Of a stretch of DNA of 64,000 nt, positions 30,510-42,297 are shown in pieces. The notes beneath the pieces are model-generated. The model ran no database searches, was not told where the DNA came from, and saw only the letters and a program-made list of their open reading frames with translations. Made by a program: the position numbers and the translations under genes. The stretch covers positions 1,612,001-1,676,000 of the forward strand of contig OY744462.1 of the NCBI GenBank assembly GCA_963556145.1, given 5' to 3'. Position 1 is the stretch's first letter; every line of letters starts with the position of its first letter. Source of the stretch: Hygrocybe punicea. Its lineage: Eukaryota; Basidiomycota; Agaricomycetes; Agaricales; Hygrophoraceae.

Positions 30510-32300
30510 ATGAATATCGATCCTTTGCTGCTGAATTTACCTCCCGAACCTGGTGCTCAGCAACAGCGACAATTCCAGCAAAAAAGAGGTGTAGTCACAG
30601 CGGGTGGTGCCTCTTCACGTCCCCATGTGCAGCCATCCGAAACTGTGTTTGTTATCCCTTCTGCCAGCGGACCTGCGGGCAATGAAGCAGTTCTTACTGC
30701 ACCACGCCCACCTGGCCCAGTCAGCTCAATTTATCAGATCACAGCAGGAAATAAACTCAGCAAAGAGCATGTCGTGCGTGAATTTGGTCGGATCGAGACG
30801 AACATACAAACACTCGAATACGAACTACAATTGGTAAAAAATGAAAACTTAATGTTGAAAGCTTCAATTGCACGTACCCAGGGAGAGATGGAACAAAATT
30901 TCGAGAGGCTCGAGAAGAAGTATGATGAACGCTTAGCTGCTCTTGCAATCGCGACCCAGCTGCAAGCCAAGGCTGTTGTCAGTGACGAGGACTCTTCAGT
31001 GGATGAATCTGATGGTGAAGAATTGACCTTGGTAGAGCAAAGGGTCGCAAATGCTCAGCGCGAGGCAAAAACAAGTGCAGAAGCATCAGGTCATTCGAAA
31101 ATAAAGGTATTAATACACTTACTTAACGAAAAGATGATAAACGATCCATCAAACAGCAACTTATGAACATCATGTATTGCAAGTTCCTGGGCGTCTCGAA
31201 ACTTAGTGAAAAGAGTGACTTACCTGTTGTTGGAGACGACTTCGATGAAGATACTGTACCATTGGTCCAAGGTTCGAAAGAAATCCGTCAGGTCCGGTTC
31301 TTTTGGGACAAATCATTCAAGGATCAACGCAACCACAAAGCAATTATGAAACTCGCATCTTTTGCAAAATCACATGGAAAAGAGTATGTTGCGGAAGCCG
31401 GAGAGTACCTTGATGTCATCAAACAAGGCGATCTTGAAGCCAGGTTCATCACGAAATATCAGGCACTGCAGAAAATCTTTCGAGGCACCACTGGGAAAAA
31501 ATCAACAAAACCGGGTGGAGAACTTACAAAACCTAAAAGGGACAATCGTGCTCGTGGAGTGAGTAGTATAAAGACGAAGTAGAAAGCAAATACTGACTAT
31601 TGAATACAGAAACTTGAAGTGCGCGAGAGAAAACGGAACACTCTCCCGCCTGAATCTGAATGGCGCTCTGCAAAATATAACACAGCATTCACAATGCAAC
31701 AGATGTCTGACGATGAAGATACCTTCACCGAGGATGGTGTCCTTCTACCGAATATGTACACTTCACGGGCGCCAAGCAGCCGTGCTGAGATTGTGGGTGG
31801 TTCCCGCTACGTTCGCTAAAAATCACTCATATTTTCATCAGGTAAGCCAAATGTTCAATGAGATCGATCAGGTCGCAGATGTCCGCTCATCTGGGCAGTT
31901 TGTCAAACGACAGAGAGGGCCTGTAAAAGATCAGCCACCCCCAATCACAAAAACGCTCAATGGACGTGCCCGCAGATGGATGGTCAACCCAGATTGGCTG
32001 AAAGAAAATCCCTCTTTTGATGTTCCGACTCGCATTGCCGATAACGGAAGGCTTTGGGGCGATTTGAACGATCCCGAGGACACGGCAGCACTGATCAAAC
32101 AAGCAAAAAGTGACAAAGCTGAATTGCGACTGAAACGAAAAAACAAGGACACTGGCACTGGTAGCGAACAGGAAGCTCAGCCTGCAAAAAAGAAAGGGAA
32201 GAAAGGGAAGAAAGGGAAAAAGGGGAAAGAGAAGAGGCCAGCTCCGATGAATTTACAAGGTAATGATGGTGCAGCAAGTGAAGACGACTTCTACGACTAG
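30510..32300 (+). CDS. Companion gene of the Tnp2 transposase, unknown function
   Basis: Exons 30510-31106, 31157-31558, 31610-31792 and 31842-32300 are all phase 0 and give 546 residues. The N-terminus is Pro/Gln-rich. A coiled coil lies at ~90-150 (FGRIETNIQTLEYELQLVKN). The middle contains FLGVSKLSEKSDLPVV and RFFWDKSFKDQRNHKAIMKL, and a globular part RRWMVNPDWLKENPSFDVP follows. The tail is Lys-rich (repeated KKGKKGKKG) and acidic, suggesting nucleic-acid binding. The TAG stop overlaps the TAG of the convergent Tnp2 gene within one CTAG. Plant CACTA elements carry a second DNA-binding protein beside Tnp2/TnpD; by position and composition this could be an analogue. No named family is recognised. 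Confidence 0.7.
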
Positions 32301-35300
32301 AAAATGTCCACATCTTGATCATCAAGGTCCTCGAATGCTTCGTCCGGCTCTGCTCCGTTCTGCATGGTTTTGTCAAGCTTGCAAAGAAATAGCTGTATAG
32401 ATAAAGATATGTACTTGATCAAAAGATATTGTGATCCAAATGTCCCATTGAGATTGTGAAAGACGTGCCGGCATTAAGGCGAGAGGACAGTTGATCGCTT
32501 TGGCCGGAATGCACTCAGGCATATGAAATTGATTGGCAGGGGATACGTAGATGCCCAAGACAGCGGAGCTGTACATATACACGTTCAGTAATAAACTCAG
32601 AGAGCGGCTTATCGGGCTTACAACATATCCCAAGGAAGGGAAGGAATAGAATCATCCGAGCAGAGTCTTCGAACAATGGCACATACATGCGGTGGTTTGT
32701 TGGCGTTCGGGATTTGGATGGCAAAGAGTTCTTCTATCCTTACAGGCACTCGGCCACCATCTCGTTCGATGAACACAAACTTGTCGAGTTTACTCCGTTC
32801 ATTTGATGCGGCTCCATATCGAAGGCCATCCTTGCGAATATAGGGCAAACGCCTTGCAACTTGAGATCCCATAAAGACGACGCCGTCCTGAAATGAAAAT
32901 TCGCGTCGAAGGGAGAGCTCAGGCCAAAGATCACAACAATATCTGAATAAGAGGGAGTAGACGTCTGGATCTTCAGCATTGTGGTCGGGTATGGACACCT
33001 GGTGGAGGTCAACAGGTTTTGGCAGTCGTTTAGGAAGGGAGACTGAGTCAACCGAAGCCTCACTCCGAAATATTGCAATCTGTGTCATCATCGAACCACG
33101 CGAGGCTTCAGCTTTGATAATGTGTTCAACCATATTTCGCTCATGTTGCGATGGGTCGGGAGGGAGGGCGAGAAGGAGCTCATATATCAGGTGGGTTTGG
33201 ACCCAATTTCGAAGCATGGTGAGTTCCATCTCCCCACCATCGTGCCCATTGTGATTGACCTTCTCCATCATGCCATTAAAGCGTTCGAATGCAAAAAGCC
33301 ACCACCCGTAGACGGGCCCAAAACATTTGATCATGTTAACGAAGTGCATAGCAAGATGGTGACTTATCGTTGGTTTAACCCCAAGCGCTAGTAGACGGCG
33401 ACAATAGTTCTCAAAGTACACGTGCGCGGCCTGCGCTTGAGCCATCGAAATTTTTCTGGATGTGAACATACAGACACTGGCACAGAGGAGAAGAATCGCA
33501 TCGTAGAGGGATTTACGTTTCCGGGAGTGTGTTGTCTTGATCACTTCCATAGTGGATACTTGTGGTTCGGTGTCAGGAATACTGCCATGTTCGTCCCTCC
33601 ATGCTAACCACAGTACGACAGGAGAAACTGTGAGGAGGCGTCGCCATTCGTCTGCTTTCTTGAGGGATTGATTTGCTCCAAGCTGTAATGTTACTTGAAG
33701 TACTCCATTAAATGACTCAAAAACTTGAACTCACATTTTTTGGGAGTCTGGTTATGTGACTGGGCCATAAAATTGAGTTTATTGCATCCTCGAATCGTTT
33801 CTTTGATGAATTGAGACCATCCGCACCCGGAAACATGTGTGCAGCAAAAAGGATGCTCATAAAGAGGAATGCGACAATACCTGGAACAGTGGAACGTTAA
33901 AGTGTCAAACACATGTCTATATAACAAAACGGACCTACCAAGGAACATAGCGTGCATGAAATCAAGCATGGTCTGACGGGAAGGCCGCCATCCTGGAATG
34001 CGGTCCATTGCACAGAAACGAACACCATGATTATCGAGGATATTTTTGCACCGGGCTGGTGGTGCATCCTTGGAATAGAATTTCTGCTTCAGCATTTCAA
34101 AATCATTTCGATAGACGAACACTATCAGAAAACGCTATCAGCATTGTGATTGCATCAACAACACAAACTTACAGTTGGGATTATAACCCTGCTGTCTTTC
34201 AGCATCAAGGAGTACGCATCGGCACCATATGCAGGGATAAAAATCGTGACTGTGAGCAGCAGTCCCTGATATCTTTCGAGCAGCTGGGGTGTCGCAGTTG
34301 TCGCATACAAAATCAGCGTGAACATCCTCTTTGACAAGTTCGGTGTCAGTCTCATCGTATATCTCCATTTCTATACCTTCCTTAAGCACTTGCACATCTC
34401 GGACAACCACCTCCATGCAGTTGTTAAGTTGTTGAGTGGTGGGCTCAGCTGGCCCAGGCGTTATGAATGGGCAAAATGTGTTGACTTGTAAGAATCGCTG
34501 ATCCCGAAGGAGGTCAGCTATAGTAATGTAAACCGGACCTGTTGAGTGTGGACGACCTTCAAGGGTGCCAAACCTGGAGCAAGACGAGTGAGATACGTAG
34601 TGGAATAAATGAAAAGATAACGCACCAATCAATATTCACAACGAGATGTAAGCCAAAGCGGAAGTCCGTTAGGTTCCGTTCCATGCCGTCACCAACTGCA
34701 GTGTCACGAACGGTGCCGTAGTTACCAATTTCACGCTTGATACCGGTTCTCAGCTCATGCCAGACCTGCCCATCGTGCATATCGGTCATTAAGAAGTTCT
34801 CGTCTTCATTCTGATTCCTAGGTGTGTTTCAGCTGTCACGAAGAAGCCTGCGGAAACCTTTGCGGCGGACCATACGACGAATCCAGTGCAGAAGAGATAC
34901 GTGAGGAATAATCTTGATGGGAACACGTTTCGGTTGGCCTTTCTTATCCTTTTCAACTGTGAAGATGATACCGGAGCATTCGGATACAGAGCACCGAGGA
35001 GTAATTAGCTCGAGCAGTTCTTTCGGGCTGTGGTGTTTCCAGCACTGTGGACAGATCGCATATTGCACTATCCACTGATCGGGGTCGATACCGAGGCGTC
35101 TCTTAGCACTAATAAGTGTGCGGACAGGACAAGGGTGAGCAGGAACAGCCCCAGCAGCGTCAAGAGCGTTGAGCGTCCAGTTCAGATTGTCGGTAGTCTG
35201 TTTAACTGGCATGTTACCTACCACATTGTTTATAACGGCCTGAAGATATGCAATCCGGACACAGGGAGGCTCGTTCTCAGAATATGCTCGTGGAACAGTG

Positions 35301-35731
35301 GTCGCACTGTCGTCAGGTTCCTGGGATAAGTCTGAAGTATCGGGGAAGTCCACCTCTCGGTAAACTGTATCAGAAGGTAGGGCTACATCCAAGCCGGCAG
35401 CAGATATCCGAGTTGCTTGTGGCCGTCTTTCAAAGACCGGGTTTGTCTCAGGGTCGACATCCATATGGTCCTCACGACCATCGAGGCCAATTCTGTCATC
35501 CGAGTCTAGGTAATCCTCCGGACTTGTGGAAGGATAGTTCGAGATGTCGCCCAAAGCTGTTCCGTCATTAGGATGTCCGGAGGAAGAAGCAGGAGCAGCA
35601 GCCTGGCCAGTAGCCTCAGGTCCTGGACCGTAGTGTCTAAGGTGCTTTTTTGCGAGTTTGGGGTTGATCTTGCGTAGTAAAAGCGGTTTCCTAGAGCATC
35701 TGAGACAGAGACAATAGACGTCGAGAGCCAT
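32297..35731 (-). pseudogene. Tnp2-type (CACTA/EnSpm) transposase, one in-frame stop
   Basis: Seven exons: 35731-34626, 34573-34173, 34121-33939, 33880-33735, 33682-32622, 32568-32415, 32377-32297. Together they make 1,043 codons before the final stop. The sequence has a Cys-rich N-terminus (CPQCWKHHSP), MTDMHDGQVWHELRTG, CDNCDTPAARKISG, TMLDFMHAMFLG, RLPKNLGANQSLKKADEWRR (the splice falls inside this motif), and FGPVYGWWLFAFERFNGMMEK followed by GGEMELTML. These are hallmarks of fungal Tnp2-family transposases. One TGA (34831-34829) lies between LLRDS and NTPRNQNED in an otherwise open first exon, so it is a nonsense mutation or needs readthrough. The last intron would be only 37 nt. Terminal CACTA repeats were not found. 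Confidence 0.85.
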
Positions 35732-36085
35732 AGCAGATGGCAGATAAGTGGCAGGAAGCAATATGTATACCAGGACGCGACTAAGATTGCAAGTCACGTT
35801 ATGGAAAAATCACTAAGTCCTCCTGCACAAGTCATATTACAAGCAAATTTTGGTAACCTCTAGGAACTACGAAGATACGCTACCGATACATTTTCAATCC
35901 AGCATATCCTCATCACATTGCGATCAAATTTTTAAATCTACGAGAATTCGACGAAATCGTATTTTGGCGCTTCACGCTGTGCGGGTGACCATAATGTGCC
36001 AAGGATAGAGTGAGAGGCATAAGTTATCCCTGAGACCCTTTTTCGGTCTTCAATATCCAAACTCTGATCCTCCAAGTCGTTGGAA
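35732..36085. other. Divergent intergenic region, transposon/host border
   Basis: 354 bp between the Tnp2 gene and PER1. A CACTA occurs near 35809 but has no matching inverted end. It marks the change from mobile elements to host genes. Confidence 0.35.
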
Positions 36086-37182
36086 ATGTATCCGGTTCGC
36101 AGTGCATTGGTCGTAGCAACCTTTGCCCTTACGGCGCTAGCATCGTCAGGGGACGGCAATTCAGCCTTCCAGGGATGCCTCTCGCAATGCAACGTGAATA
36201 CCTGCCAGTCTTCAAGCTCACTTCCTTATTCACCACCCTTTTCGCTCTGGATAACGCGTTGGACATGCGAGGACGACTGTAAATACGCCTGCATGCATTG
36301 GGCTACGGACAGGGATATCCAAAATGGCAACCGGGTGCAGCAGTACTACGGGAAATGGCCGTTTAAGCGGTTTGCTGGCATGCAGGAGCCCGCATCGGTG
36401 GCCTTTTCTCTCTTGAACCTTTGGTTCCACTTCAAAGGATCTCAGAATGTCCGCAAGAAGATACCTGACGGGCATCCAATGAAGCCGTACTATCTTATCT
36501 GGTCTGTCATCAGCATGAACGCCTGGGGGTGGTCGTCCGTGTTCCACACTCGAGGTCCGTCATCTTCTGTTCTCTACGCTCAGTCAATAACAACTTTCAC
36601 GAACAACTTTCAGATTTGCCATTCACCGAGAAAATGGATTATTTCTCTGCGGCTTTGGCCATATTGTATGGTCTCTATTATACAGTTATCCGCCTCTTCC
36701 ACTTGTATCCCATACAGCCTCTTCGAAACGGCGGTGTCCTGGCGTCACATCCCCCCCCAGTAAACAACACAATTCGCAAGCTTTGGTCGGCTACTTGCGT
36801 TGTAGCATATCTCGCTCATGTATCCTACTTGACCCTCCTCCCCCGGTTCGACTACTCGTACAACATCATCTTCAATCTCGCACTCGGTCTCACGCACAGT
36901 GCATTGTGGTTAATCTACTCCCTCCCGTCATCGATGTCACTGCTACAGAGGTTTCCTTCGAAACCCAAGTCATATCGCCCTCCTTTCGCCAACCGGCCTG
37001 CCATCCTGGTCGTGCTCACATTGGCCGCGACCACATTTGAATTGTTCGACTTTCCTCCTTGGCGTGGCATAATTGATGCTCACGCTATGTGGCATCTTTC
37101 GACAGCCCCTCTGGTTATATTTCTCTACGATTTCCTAATTGAAGACGCACTCGACGAAGGATGGCGGGGCCCAAAGACATGA
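36086..37182 (+). CDS. PER1: PER1-like GPI-anchor lipid remodelling protein
   Basis: Start at ATG 36086 (a longer frame opens with TTG). Exons 36086-36554 and 36614-37182 give 345 residues. A signal peptide (YPVRSALVVATFALTALASS) leads to a Cys-rich lumenal segment (CLSQCNVNTC, WTCEDDCKYACMHW). The splice restores the family motif VFHTRDLPFTEKMDYFSA. The rest is multi-spanning membrane, with FELFDFPPWRGIIDAHAMWH near the end. Per1/PGAP3 proteins act in the ER/Golgi in fatty-acid remodelling of GPI anchors. Length and motif order are normal. Confidence 0.93.
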
Positions 37183-37246
37183 TATCAAGTAGCCAACCAT
37201 GTTTCAGCACCGTGGCCGCATTTATTTGCCGTTTTATTTACATGCT

Positions 37247-38611
37247 CTAAGAAAATGCGACATTCCTGTTTTCTGCCCACTCACCAAACAAATGACTTAT
37301 ACTTTCCCCATTATGTGTTCTACGGATGCTCTCGGCGATTGTGGGACTGACATCAATTATCACTAACTTTGCACAGCCTTCACGATTTTGTGTCTGCGGT
37401 ACGGTGTTGGTGACCTGCGAATTGATTGGTGTCAAATTGTAAATAAAAAAAGATATCACGGATGCATACCACAAGTTGTTCAATGGGCAACTCCTGTATA
37501 CGACACATGTTCGTTTCTGAAAATAAACCTGACGAAGAAAACCGAGATATAAACCCAAACAAGATCACCGCTCGGAAGGTGGCATACGATCTTACCATGG
37601 GAGATCAGAGCATGAACCGATTTAGCACCATTTTCCTGCAGTGTCCGAGCTGCCATGCTAAGGGTGTTGCCGCTGTCGATCATGTCATCCACTAGGATCG
37701 CAACCTAGTTGTGTGGGAGAAAGGAGTTCTTTTACCCCGAAATAAAATAAATGCAACAATTACCTTGTCCTTCACATTGCCAACAAGGAGCTCCATTTTT
37801 TCTGGTGCATCTTCCGACCTACCATCACGCTTCCGGTGGATAAGGGCAAAGTCAAGACCGAGCTTATCTGCGATGGCCGATACCCTAACGGAAAACGCAA
37901 TTCAGCAGGATGAATAAACGCCCCCTGCGCCCCCAATGCTTGAGAACAACTGACCGCTTGGCTCCACCGGCATCCGGACTGACGATGATGCCATTTTTCC
38001 ATCCTTCGATCTGTCTCTTGATGTATGCGATCATCAACGGTTCTGACCACAGATTGTCACAGGGGATATCGAAGAACCCCTGGATTTGGCTGGCATGCAG
38101 ATCCATCGTGATGACGTGGTCACAACCGGCTACGACAATCATATTTGCGACCAGTTTAGCCGTAATAGGGGCCCGAGACTTGTTCTTCTTATCCATCCGT
38201 GCATAGGGAAAGCAGGGAATGACAGCTGTGATGCGGCGAGCCGAGGCAGTCTTGCAGGCCGAGATAAGAACGAGGAGTTCCATGAGATTGTCATTGACAT
38301 CGCGGCAGCCCGACTGGAGGATGAAAACGTCTTCGTCCCGGACAGACTCGGAGATTTTGACGTTGATCTCCCCGTTGGAGAAAGTCTTCACCGTACAAGC
38401 AACGAGGGGCACGTTGAGCCTATAGGTGTGAATTACGGATCCGTTGGACCGCTCAGGTGCCTTCATGGAACTGCAGCTCACCGCTCGGCCACAGCTTGGG
38501 CGAGCTCGGGGTGACTATTGCCTGCGGGAAGTCAAGGAAGTCATGGGTAACAAAGCTTTGCGGGGGATTCAACGAACCCGCCAGAATCCTTATGGAATTT
38601 GCGTGGTGCAT
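37247..38611 (-). CDS. PRS: Ribose-phosphate pyrophosphokinase (PRPP synthetase)
   Basis: Makes PRPP from ribose 5-phosphate and ATP for nucleotide, histidine and tryptophan synthesis. Seven exons (38611-38578, 38521-38482, 38419-37955, 37884-37764, 37704-37596, 37528-37470, 37414-37247) give ~331 residues, the usual length. Start: [20 protein letters not shown]. Motifs: [53 protein letters not shown] loop [15 protein letters not shown]. The tail [10 protein letters not shown] is typical. It lies downstream of the glutamate kinase gene on the same strand, 174 bp apart. Confidence 0.95.
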
Positions 38612-38785
38612 CGAGGTACAGTCACAGCCCAGATTTCATGGTACTTTTTGTTTATACCAGATTCAGCGCTCGATGATAAAAAGTTTCAAGCTTAGATTGT
38701 TTATTTGTTCAAAACAAACAAGGGTCCGGAATGTCTCGGAATGTCTGCTACCGTGACAGCGACTACAGAGGCCGAATAAATCCAA

Positions 38786-40593
38786 CTACGGGGGGACACA
38801 TATCGTAATGTTTTCGACCACGTATTCGGAATCTGCATAGCCCAGCAGTTGAGGGATGCGAGAACTTGGAAGTGATCAATCAGAACAGTTGTCAAACGGC
38901 GATAATTTCAGCAATGTGTCTACCTTTTCAATCCTTTTACTTTCATGATCTGCGCGGAATTATAATTGGCAAGTCCGCGGCCAACCTCGACCAGGTCCTT
39001 CTTAACGTCACTCTCCTTTCCTATCAGGACAAGGTCGTCTTCGGGCGATGTCTGAACCAGTTCTGTTGCCGTCGAAGAAATTGATTGTGATAATGGTTCA
39101 AGAGAGGCTATAGACGATGATAGTGAGGCCGTGGGGGCCAAATTTGGGGTGCCTGGTCGTGTGATTTCCAGTCCACTGGCATAGCCTCTATCCGAATCCT
39201 CTAATAATGCTCCTGGACGACGGCGGGCAAGGATACGAACCGCTTGTCCCGAAGCAAACGCGCCGATGACGTCTAGAACACCAGCCGGAAGTAATCGTCC
39301 ACCAGAATCCCGCCGAGACAGGACATGATGAGCACCGCAATCTATCACGACACTCCCTGAGGGGAAGAGTGTATGTCTTGTCCAGGTCTTGAGATCTCGC
39401 ATGGGTGTTAAGGAGGGTTTGAATACAGTGTGAGGTGGTCTGGTGAGGATAGGCCCAGGAGGACTGTCCAAGTCGGATTGGAGGCGTTCACTTTCCGATA
39501 AAGGTTGATTTGAAGTGCACGGCACAGATTTCAGCAAGTTGTTGTACTCGATAATTCCAAAGATATTCTCGGGGTGCTTGCTGCAAGTAATGACGGTGGT
39601 GACGCCAGCTGCAGTAGCAATTTCCGCAGCAATGAGCTTGGTCTCCATTCCGCCTGTGCCGAGGCTGGATCCCAGGGTAGATGTGCTGACTGTTTACGGA
39701 ATTAAAGTTGGATCCTCGAATGCAGTATTCCCGACGGAAGAACGCACCTTGCTCGCGGATAGCTGTAATTGATGATACTACTTGGATTGGTTTGGCCAAT
39801 GGGTCCTTCCGGGGATTCGAAGTGTAAAGGCCGTCAACGTCAGTGAGTAAGAACAGATAATCAGCATGTATCATGGACGACGTGATCGCGGACAGTGTGT
39901 CGTTGTCGCCGAATTTGATTTCCTGCGATTATTAGTGTCATCACTGATAAATGCCAAGATTCTCGTCTTGCTTACGCTGACGGACACGGTATCGTTCTCG
40001 TTGACGATGGGGACAACACCCATCGATAAGAGCTCTCTAAATGTATTGACCGCATTCAAGTATCGCGTGCGCTGCCGTGGGATGTCAATGGTTTTCGTAG
40101 TACCACGACATTTTCGAGACACACATCGGATATGTCGCAACGAGTCAGAAGGACTTGGGCAATGGGCTGTTCTAGTTGCCCGAATAGATTGTCCCAAAGT
40201 GCGATCAGGCGCCCCTGCCCAATGGCGGCCAAGGCCTACGACAAAAAATAAGTTTAAAAATTGGGGTCCACGCCAGTTTCAAAACCTGAAAGATGTGACA
40301 AACCTGTTTACCAGAGAGACTTTTAGGCCGACTTGGGATATTCATACGCCGTAACCCAACACCAATGGCACCTGAGGAAACGAGAACGACCTTGTGTCCC
40401 TCATTTCGTAAATGCACGACGGTCTCGACGACTGCAGAAAGCGTTGAAAGTAAGGGTTGATGAGTCTTTTCGTGTACAATCGAGGATGTTCCTGGACACG
40501 GAGATTGCTCAATGTTGAAAATATGGAAATGGACTTGAACTAACCCAACTTGATCACAATGGTACATGGCGTTGGGAAGCGGGGGCGCGCCAT
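38786..40593 (-). CDS. PRO1: Glutamate 5-kinase with PUA domain
   Basis: First step of proline synthesis: phosphorylates glutamate with ATP in the cytosol. Seven exons (40593-40545, 40491-40304, 40235-40125, 40071-39976, 39922-39748, 39689-38924, 38864-38786) give ~487 residues. Start [20 protein letters not shown]. Amino-acid-kinase motifs: [72 protein letters not shown] domain follows ([30 protein letters not shown]), and the end is [21 protein letters not shown] Ser/Pro-rich insert of ~80 residues sits inside the PUA part. Confidence 0.95.
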
Positions 40594-40736
40594 GAAAGCT
40601 TGGACTCGGATTATTTGCGGGAGTTTTTACTTTTCATACCAAAAAGGGACGAAGCAAAGATATAAGGATTTGACTAACTCAAGGATTTGACTAATGTATG
40701 AGAAAACTGAAGGTCTTTGCAAGCCGACTATGAACA

Positions 40737-41693
40737 CTAATCTCTTGGAGCCCTAGCAGCCGTCTTCTCTCCAACGAGGATCTTTTCGACATTGGCCCCA
40801 AGTCTGCGGCGCTCCTCCAGAGTTAACGAAGGAGTAGTGGAAGAATATCCGAGTTCTGTGCCGCATATTAGGACGAATGCTGATGTCCAGTGTAAGTTAA
40901 CCCACTCAAACTTGGGTATTGCAAGGGGACAACATCCTTTTTAACCTCCAACATCGAAGTGTCGAGAGGGAATGATGGGCCTATCCATGCATGGCGGGTT
41001 TCGTGGTCGCTGTGCAAGTAAGAGATTCAGAATTTGGGTAACTTGATCGATAAATTACGGGACGCAACAGTATCTGCGGGGATATCAATTCATGGATAAA
41101 ACGAACAAGAGGAACAAAACGTACTTCATCACGAGTCAAAGGATGGATAAGAATACTGTAAATGACTCAGAATTCGTTGTTGAGATGTGTATGGAGACAG
41201 AAAGAAGACCTGAGTTGTCCACGGTTCATGCAAAGGTACGAGTACACCGACACGAACGATTCAGAGGGCGCCCAGATCTCGTATGATCCTGCAGGGGACG
41301 TAAACGTAACTTTCAGCAAGAATAAGACCGACTCTCACCGACAGGATGAGGACCCATAGGCTCTATATACACATGGAACAAAGGAACTGCTACGAACGCG
41401 CCATCGCGTCTTAATCGGAGGACAGCATCACGGAGGTTTATAGCAGCATGGTGCTCCTCCGCGTTCTGCTGGTGGAAGTAAATATCTGCAAAACAAGTAT
41501 ATCAGAGATGAAACTGTGCTGCAATATTTTGGCCTATGCACTCACGAAAATGCCATTCCCTGAAAGTTCAAGCGTGTCATCCGGAATCAGCCTCGCAAGC
41601 AGAAACAGAAGATATTCAAGGTACGGACTTGATTTCGGTATCAATAACCTGCTGCAGATCGGTCAACGGCGGAGTCGAGTTGGTGGAATGCAT
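40737..41693 (-). CDS. DOPA 4,5-dioxygenase family protein
   Basis: Members open the ring of DOPA-like catechols; in Amanita muscaria this family makes betalain-type pigment precursors. Exons: 41693-41629, 41559-41546 (a 14-nt micro-exon), 41485-41339, 41288-41210, 41155-41125, 41009-40906, 40855-40737. Motifs: IKEWHFHIYFHQQN, HAAINLRDAV, VAVPLFHVYIEPMGPHPVGS, YSYLCMNRGQLSILIHPLTRDE, DHETRHAWIGPSFPLD, VVPLQYPSLKLGYS. The junction between 41125 and 41009 (115-nt intron) does not keep frame with the splice sites I can see, so a small extra exon or a base error is possible. Bidirectional promoter region with the lyase gene at 42298. Confidence 0.85.
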
Positions 41694-42297
41694 AGTGAAA
41701 ACGAAGGCCGGACGATGTGGGGTTTATAAATTCTGGCCGGGCTTGCCACCATGGCTGTTACAAGTAGAATCGTGTCCAAGTCGAGGATGCTGCCAGTGGG
41801 GAATCACGTCAGAATGCCGCATTCTCTCCGTATCGAACATTCGTGACATAAAAGAATCATTCCCAATACTCGACGCAAAGACGTCCGGTGTACAAGCTCA
41901 GGCCTTTCCAGTGAACTCGCTGGTCGTGACGGTCAATCCATGCATGCAAAGTTGCTAGTTATGTTGGACATCGGCTAGCAGTTTGGGCTTGGAACTCGTG
42001 TTCGACGTTTCTGATGTTCTGGAAACTCAAAGCTTGAGGTTATTCTCCAAACCTAGAGCTTGCTCTTCCACGTACTGGTAACACGGCTTCCTAGCATCAA
42101 AGTTAATGCCCAAGGGAGGATTGAATGGGGTTATTCTGCCGCGTGTGGGTTCGGACAAGTTGAAGTTGCTGGGCCAATGCAGCAATGCTGGACATTGCTG
42201 GTGGCCCTGCACTGGTCCAAGGATTCTGCTGGTCGCAATTAAAATCCTTCTCTGTTCTGAGGCTGACCAAATCTCTGCTTTGCCATTTTCCCTGACG
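41694..42297. other. Divergent intergenic region
   Basis: 604 bp between the divergently transcribed dioxygenase and lyase genes; presumably holds both promoters. The plus-strand frame here is the shadow of spaced minus sequence. No specific site is recognised. Confidence 0.4.

Noticed and set aside
35806..35812. CACTA motif as a transposon end for the Tnp2 element
   Set aside because: No matching inverted copy or 2-3 bp target duplication was found near 30 kb.
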